Shown here in pieces: positions 60,668 through 64,000 of a DNA stretch of 64,000 bases. Origin of the DNA: Kaistella palustris DSM 21579 (lineage in GTDB: Bacteria; Bacteroidota; Bacteroidia; Flavobacteriales; Weeksellaceae). Every line of letters starts with the position of its first letter. The first letter of the stretch is position 1. The notes below the pieces were generated by a model. That model was not told where the DNA came from. It ran no database searches and saw only the letters and a list, made by a program, of their open reading frames with translations. The DNA is taken from NCBI RefSeq assembly GCF_000422265.1, contig NZ_AULL01000012.1, forward strand, positions 186,001 through 250,000, in the 5' to 3' direction. The position numbers were made by a program, and so were the translations under genes.

Positions 60668-62086
60668 TTATTTTTTTATCTTGTTCAAAATAAAGTCTTT
60701 TTCGGAATACACTACGATGAATGCAAACAGTACAAAGAGCATATTTCCCACCCAAAAATTGGAATCAAAAATATTGTAGGAAACAAAACTGAATACACCT
60801 AAAAGGAGGAGGCAAAAGGAAATCTTCTTTATCCTGTAAGGTATTGGATAGTTTTTTTGGCCTAAAAAATAAGATAAAACCATCAGTAGGAAATAGGCAG
60901 CTAAAGTGGCCCACGCCGAAACCATAAAACCAAAATCCTTTAAAAAAAGAAAGTTCAGAAGTATGGTAAGCAGGGCGCCGCTCCAGGAAATCACTGTTCC
61001 GATCCTTGTGCGGTCCGTAACTTTATACCAGGTTGAAAGGTTATAATAAATTCCGAAAAACAGATTAGCGATCACAATGATCGGAATAATGTCGATTGCG
61101 GTCCAGTAGGATTTATTGGGAATGAACAATACCTTCAGCCAGGAAATATTTGCAATAATTCCCATGGCAACAATAGAGGCGAAAAATGTGAAATATTCAG
61201 TTACTTTGGCATAAGTAATCTTCGCGTTGGCGTTCTGCATCTGTTTAAAGAAAAACGGTTCAATACCCATTCTGTAGGCTGTAACGAATAAAGTCATCAA
61301 CACGGCAAGTTTGTAGCAACCGCCGTAAGCACCGGCATCGCCTTCATCAATATAATAATACTGTATTGCCTTGTCGAAATTTTCATTAACCATAAAGGCA
61401 AAACCTGCAAGCATGATCGGCCAGGAGTATTTGATCATCCGCGAAAAAAGGGTTCGTGCAAATTCAAATTTTACTTTGAAAATAACCGGTAAAAGCATGA
61501 GAACACCTACAAAACTGCCGACCAAATTGCTGTAAAACGGAAATGAAACCTTCTCTGTAAGACCCATTTCCTGGGAATATCTTGCAGGGATATAGATGAA
61601 AAGCGCAACTACAGCCACGGTCTGCACCAGCGACTGCAGCACGCGTATCATCGAATATTTAATGGGTTTGTTATGGTATCGCAGCCAGGCGAACGGGATT
61701 ACGCACAGCGTGTCGAAAAAAGCGATCCACGCAAACCATCGGATGAATTCCGGATTTTTCCCGTAACCCATGCTTGCCGCCAAAGGTTCGCTAAACAGCA
61801 GGCAGCCAATAAGAAATACCGCCGAAGTTGCGGCCAAAAACCAAAACGAGGTATTGAAGGTCTTGTCTTTGTTTTCCGGTTCCGAGGAAAATCTGAAGTA
61901 AGCCGTTTCAAAACCGAAAGTCAGAATGATATTCACAAAAGAGATGAGCGCGTAGAGATTGGTGAACTGTGCAAACTCCTCTTTATTAATGAAATGAATG
62001 TAAAGTGGATTCAGGATAAAAATAATAATCCGTGGGAGAATTGCCCCGATGCCGTAGATGATGGTTTCGTTGAGAAGTTTTTTCAA
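60668..62086 (-). CDS. Polysaccharide flippase-type membrane protein
   Basis: The 472-residue protein has about 14 membrane helices and the oligosaccharide flippase/MATE-like fold seen in Wzx proteins. It could flip lipid-linked sugar units for the 26-34 kb locus, but lies 26 kb away, so this link is inference. The start codon is TTG at 62084-62086: no ATG lies near, and the -7 box TACATTTG at 62106-62113 is well placed for it. Confidence 0.88.
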   Translation of the reverse strand: MKKLLNETIIYGIGAILPRIIIFILNPLYIHFINKEEFAQFTNLYALISFVNIILTFGFETAYFRFSSEPENKDKTFNTSFWFLAATSAVFLIGCLLFSEPLAASMGYGKNPEFIRWFAWIAFFDTLCVIPFAWLRYHNKPIKYSMIRVLQSLVQTVAVVALFIYIPARYSQEMGLTEKVSFPFYSNLVGSFVGVLMLLPVIFKVKFEFARTLFSRMIKYSWPIMLAGFAFMVNENFDKAIQYYYIDEGDAGAYGGCYKLAVLMTLFVTAYRMGIEPFFFKQMQNANAKITYAKVTEYFTFFASIVAMGIIANISWLKVLFIPNKSYWTAIDIIPIIVIANLFFGIYYNLSTWYKVTDRTRIGTVISWSGALLTILLNFLFLKDFGFMVSAWATLAAYFLLMVLSYFLGQKNYPIPYRIKKISFCLLLLGVFSFVSYNIFDSNFWVGNMLFVLFAFIVVYSEKDFILNKIKK

Positions 62087-62105
62087 AACAGATTTTTATT
62101 TTTTG

Positions 62106-62113
62106 CAAATGTA
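62106..62113 (-). promoter_or_regulatory. -7 box TACATTTG of the flippase gene
   Basis: The minus-strand box is 19 nt before the TTG start and supports it. Confidence 0.5.
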
Positions 62114-62175
62114 ATTATTTAGATTTATGATTGAAAGGAGCCGCGGTTTAATTCAGGTGGCTCATTTATTTAGAT

Positions 62176-62183
62176 TATTTTTG
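62176..62183 (+). promoter_or_regulatory. pyrC -7 box TATTTTTG
   Basis: TATTTTTG ends 34 nt before the ATG at 62218. Confidence 0.55.
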
Positions 62184-62217
62184 TAAGTCTACACCATACT
62201 CCTTTAAATTTTTATTA

Positions 62218-63558
62218 ATGAATATCCTTATCCGGAACGCCTTTATTGTTAATGAAGACCAGATCTTTGAAAGTGATCTGCTGATTGAAAACGATCTGAT
62301 CACGCAAATTGCGCCGGCTATTGAGGTTGAAAATCCAGACCGGATTATTGAGGCGGCCGGGAAATATCTTCTGCCGGGTGTTATTGATGATCAGGTGCAT
62401 TTCCGCGAACCCGGCTTAACCTGGAAAGGCGATATAGAAAGTGAATCCAAAGCAGCGGTTGCCGGCGGAATCACAAGTTTTATGGAGCAGCCAAACACCG
62501 TTCCCAATGCCGTAACACAGGAATTGTTGGAGGAAAAATACAAAATCGCCGCAGAAAAATCCTTTGCCAACTATTCTTTTTTGATGGGTGGCACCAATGA
62601 TAATCTGGAAGAAGTTTTAAAAACAAATCCGCGCAATGTCGCAGGCATTAAACTTTTTCTCGGTTCTTCCACCGGAAATATGCTCGTAGATAATCCTGAA
62701 ACTTTAGAAAAAATATTCAGCAGTACAAAAATGCTCATCGCTGTGCACTGCGAAGATGAGGCAACAATCAAACGGAACACCGAAATATTTAAGGAAAAAT
62801 ATGGTGATGATATTCCGGTCACCGCACATCACCTGATCAGAAGTGAAGAAGCTTGTTATATTTCTTCCTCAAAAGCGATCGAGCTGGCAAAAAAAACTGG
62901 CGCGAGATTACACGTTTTTCATTTGTCGACGGCAAAAGAGATGGATTTATTCAGAAACGACATTCCATTGAAGGAAAAAAAGATTACTGCTGAAGTGTGC
63001 GTTCATCACCTTACTTTTACCGATGACGATTACCAAACCAAAGGAAATCTCATCAAATGGAATCCAGCCGTAAAAACACGGCAAGATAAAGACGCACTTT
63101 GGGAAGCACTTCTGGATGACCGAATTGATGTGATCGCGACAGATCACGCGCCGCATACTCTGGAAGAAAAATCGCAGAAATATCTGAAAGCACCTTCCGG
63201 CGGACCGCTGGTTCAGCATGCTTTAAATATCATGCTCGAAAATTTTAAGAATAATAAAATTTCTTTGGAAAAGATCGTGGAGAAAATGTGTCACAATCCA
63301 GCAGTTCTCTTCCAGATCGAAAAGCGCGGCTTCATCAGAAAGGGTTACAAAGCCGACCTTGTACTGGTCGATCTTAATGAAAGCTACACGGTTTCCAAAG
63401 AAAACATTCTGTACAAATGTGGATGGAGCCCGCTGGAAGGAACAACTTTTCAGTCCAAAGTCACACACACTTTTGTAAATGGTTTTCCGGCGTTCGAAAG
63501 CGGCAAAGTTTCGGAAGAAAGACATGGCGAGCGGCTGCTTTTTGAGCGCGAACATTAA
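62218..63558 (+). CDS. pyrC: Dihydroorotase (type I-like)
   Basis: The 446-residue amidohydrolase closes carbamoyl aspartate to dihydroorotate in pyrimidine synthesis. Most motifs are present: the lysine segment GIKLFLGSSTG, AVHCEDE, HVFHLSTAKE and IATDHAPHT. The first metal motif, normally HxH in DxHVHxREPG, reads DDQVHFREPG (Gln59, His61), so one canonical zinc His is Gln. I recall this variant in other Bacteroidota dihydroorotases. It has its own promoter. Confidence 0.9.
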   Translation: MNILIRNAFIVNEDQIFESDLLIENDLITQIAPAIEVENPDRIIEAAGKYLLPGVIDDQVHFREPGLTWKGDIESESKAAVAGGITSFMEQPNTVPNAVTQELLEEKYKIAAEKSFANYSFLMGGTNDNLEEVLKTNPRNVAGIKLFLGSSTGNMLVDNPETLEKIFSSTKMLIAVHCEDEATIKRNTEIFKEKYGDDIPVTAHHLIRSEEACYISSSKAIELAKKTGARLHVFHLSTAKEMDLFRNDIPLKEKKITAEVCVHHLTFTDDDYQTKGNLIKWNPAVKTRQDKDALWEALLDDRIDVIATDHAPHTLEEKSQKYLKAPSGGPLVQHALNIMLENFKNNKISLEKIVEKMCHNPAVLFQIEKRGFIRKGYKADLVLVDLNESYTVSKENILYKCGWSPLEGTTFQSKVTHTFVNGFPAFESGKVSEERHGERLLFEREH

Positions 63559-63622
63559 TAATATTCGGATTACTGAAACATTTGCGAGTAAAACACGTCT
63601 AATACTTAATAAATTATAAACT

Positions 63623-64000
63623 ATGTTCAAAAAATTCTCTTTAGCACTTCTCACGTTGCTGGTTTCGGTGCACACTTTTGCACAGAAGCAGTTTGAGTGG
63701 AAGGAAGCCACCGGAAACGGATATACGTATAAGTATGTCACAAATGACCCGATGAATGCACGTTTCTACACATTGAAAAATGGACTGACCGTCATTTTAA
63801 GTCCGACCAAAACCGATCCCAGAGTTCAGGCTTATGTGGCGGTGAAGGCCGGCAGCAAAACCGATCCGCGCACCAATACAGGTTTGGCGCACTATCTGGA
63901 ACACATGCTTTTCAAAGGAACCGACAAATTTGGCTCTTTGGACTGGTCGAAAGAAAAACCGGAACTCGACAGGATCGATGCACTTTATGAGCAGTACAAT
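63623..64000 (+). CDS. M16 family metallopeptidase, 5' part only
   Basis: The frame starts at ATG 63623 and is open to the window edge (126 codons). It shows a signal peptide ([16 protein letters not shown] through FAQ), [20 protein letters not shown], and the zinc motif [11 protein letters not shown] (HxxEH). It is an exported M16 (pitrilysin/insulinase) peptidase whose full product is about 900 residues in related proteins; the rest lies beyond the window. Confidence 0.9.
   Translation, partial: MFKKFSLALLTLLVSVHTFAQKQFEWKEATGNGYTYKYVTNDPMNARFYTLKNGLTVILSPTKTDPRVQAYVAVKAGSKTDPRTNTGLAHYLEHMLFKGTDKFGSLDWSKEKPELDRIDALYEQYN

Noticed and set aside
61673-62122. A 149-codon plus-strand frame over the flippase start
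   Set aside because: Antisense to the flippase gene, very rich in Arg and Lys, no promoter.
1-64000. Prophage, insertion sequence, integron or genomic island boundaries
   Set aside because: No transposase, integrase or terminal repeat was seen, and codon use looks uniform; the only tRNA has no adjacent integrase.

Overview
The window looks like a chromosomal segment of a Flavobacteriia bacterium (Bacteroidota), most likely the Chryseobacterium/Kaistella group of Weeksellaceae. The grounds are repeated promoters of the Bacteroidota type (TAnnTTTG at -7, sometimes TTG/TTTG at -33), starts preceded by A-rich leaders rather than Shine-Dalgarno sequences, two proteins with type IX secretion (T9SS) sorting tails, a PorG homologue, bacillithiol genes (bshA, bshB1), and many Bacteroidota families (DUF1573, DUF2851, DUF3276, DUF4254, DUF4292, DUF6089). 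The taxonomic call is inference from content, not from an alignment. I saw no insertion sequence, prophage, CRISPR array or rRNA; this is core chromosome with one surface-polysaccharide locus.

Layout. 1-6.3 kb: catalase and divergent OxyR, metK behind a SAM-II-like riboswitch, a secreted protein, an ECF sigma factor with a 44-residue ORF after it, and a HAD nucleotidase. 6.3-11.6 kb: trpS, a coupled pair of TPR membrane proteins (one an AraC-type regulator), and a T9SS cargo protein. 11.7-18.9 kb (minus strand): ileS, a DksA-like protein, two small genes and lspA, then a LytS-type sensor kinase and a DUF2062 protein. 19-26.2 kb: topA, a 1024-residue T9SS protein with a tandem duplication, and an arginase-fold protein lacking metal ligands.

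26.3-34.5 kb is a compact exopolysaccharide/capsule locus: GT-C membrane transferase, GT2 glycosyltransferase, EpsG-like polymerase, WecA/MraY-type initiating transferase, Wza-like export lipoprotein and Wzc-like tyrosine kinase. A flippase-type protein lies apart at 60.7-62.1 kb. 34.6-40.0 kb is an outer-membrane biogenesis operon: porG, uppS, bamA and two OmpH/Skp-like chaperones. 40.1-42.1 kb holds three overlapping genes (thioesterase, rfbD, unknown). bshB1 and tRNA-His follow, then a PUR-family protein, an ABC exporter and the divergent nusB-DUF1573-yajC operon.

47.2-53.3 kb (minus strand): an AspT-type transporter, then GH3-bshA-DUF2851. 53.4-54.7 kb: a small lipoprotein and deoD. 54.8-62.1 kb (minus strand): tatA with DUF4254, a lipoprotein and ribA, and a cell-envelope group of flippase, dut, a sugar nucleotidyltransferase, DUF4292 lipoprotein and EnvC. 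pyrC and the start of an M16 peptidase close the window.

Most notable observations: the SAM-II-like element before metK with an A/U-rich helix that could cover the start codon; an IleRS with a swapped GIHH signature; OxyR cysteines exactly at 199 and 208; several promoters placed so that transcripts would be leaderless; a palindrome in the -33 region of porG; an eight-copy Gly-Tyr tail in the Wzc-like kinase; and several enzyme-fold proteins lacking canonical metal or catalytic residues (arginase fold, EnvC, DksA-like, dihydroorotase, ABC exporter).
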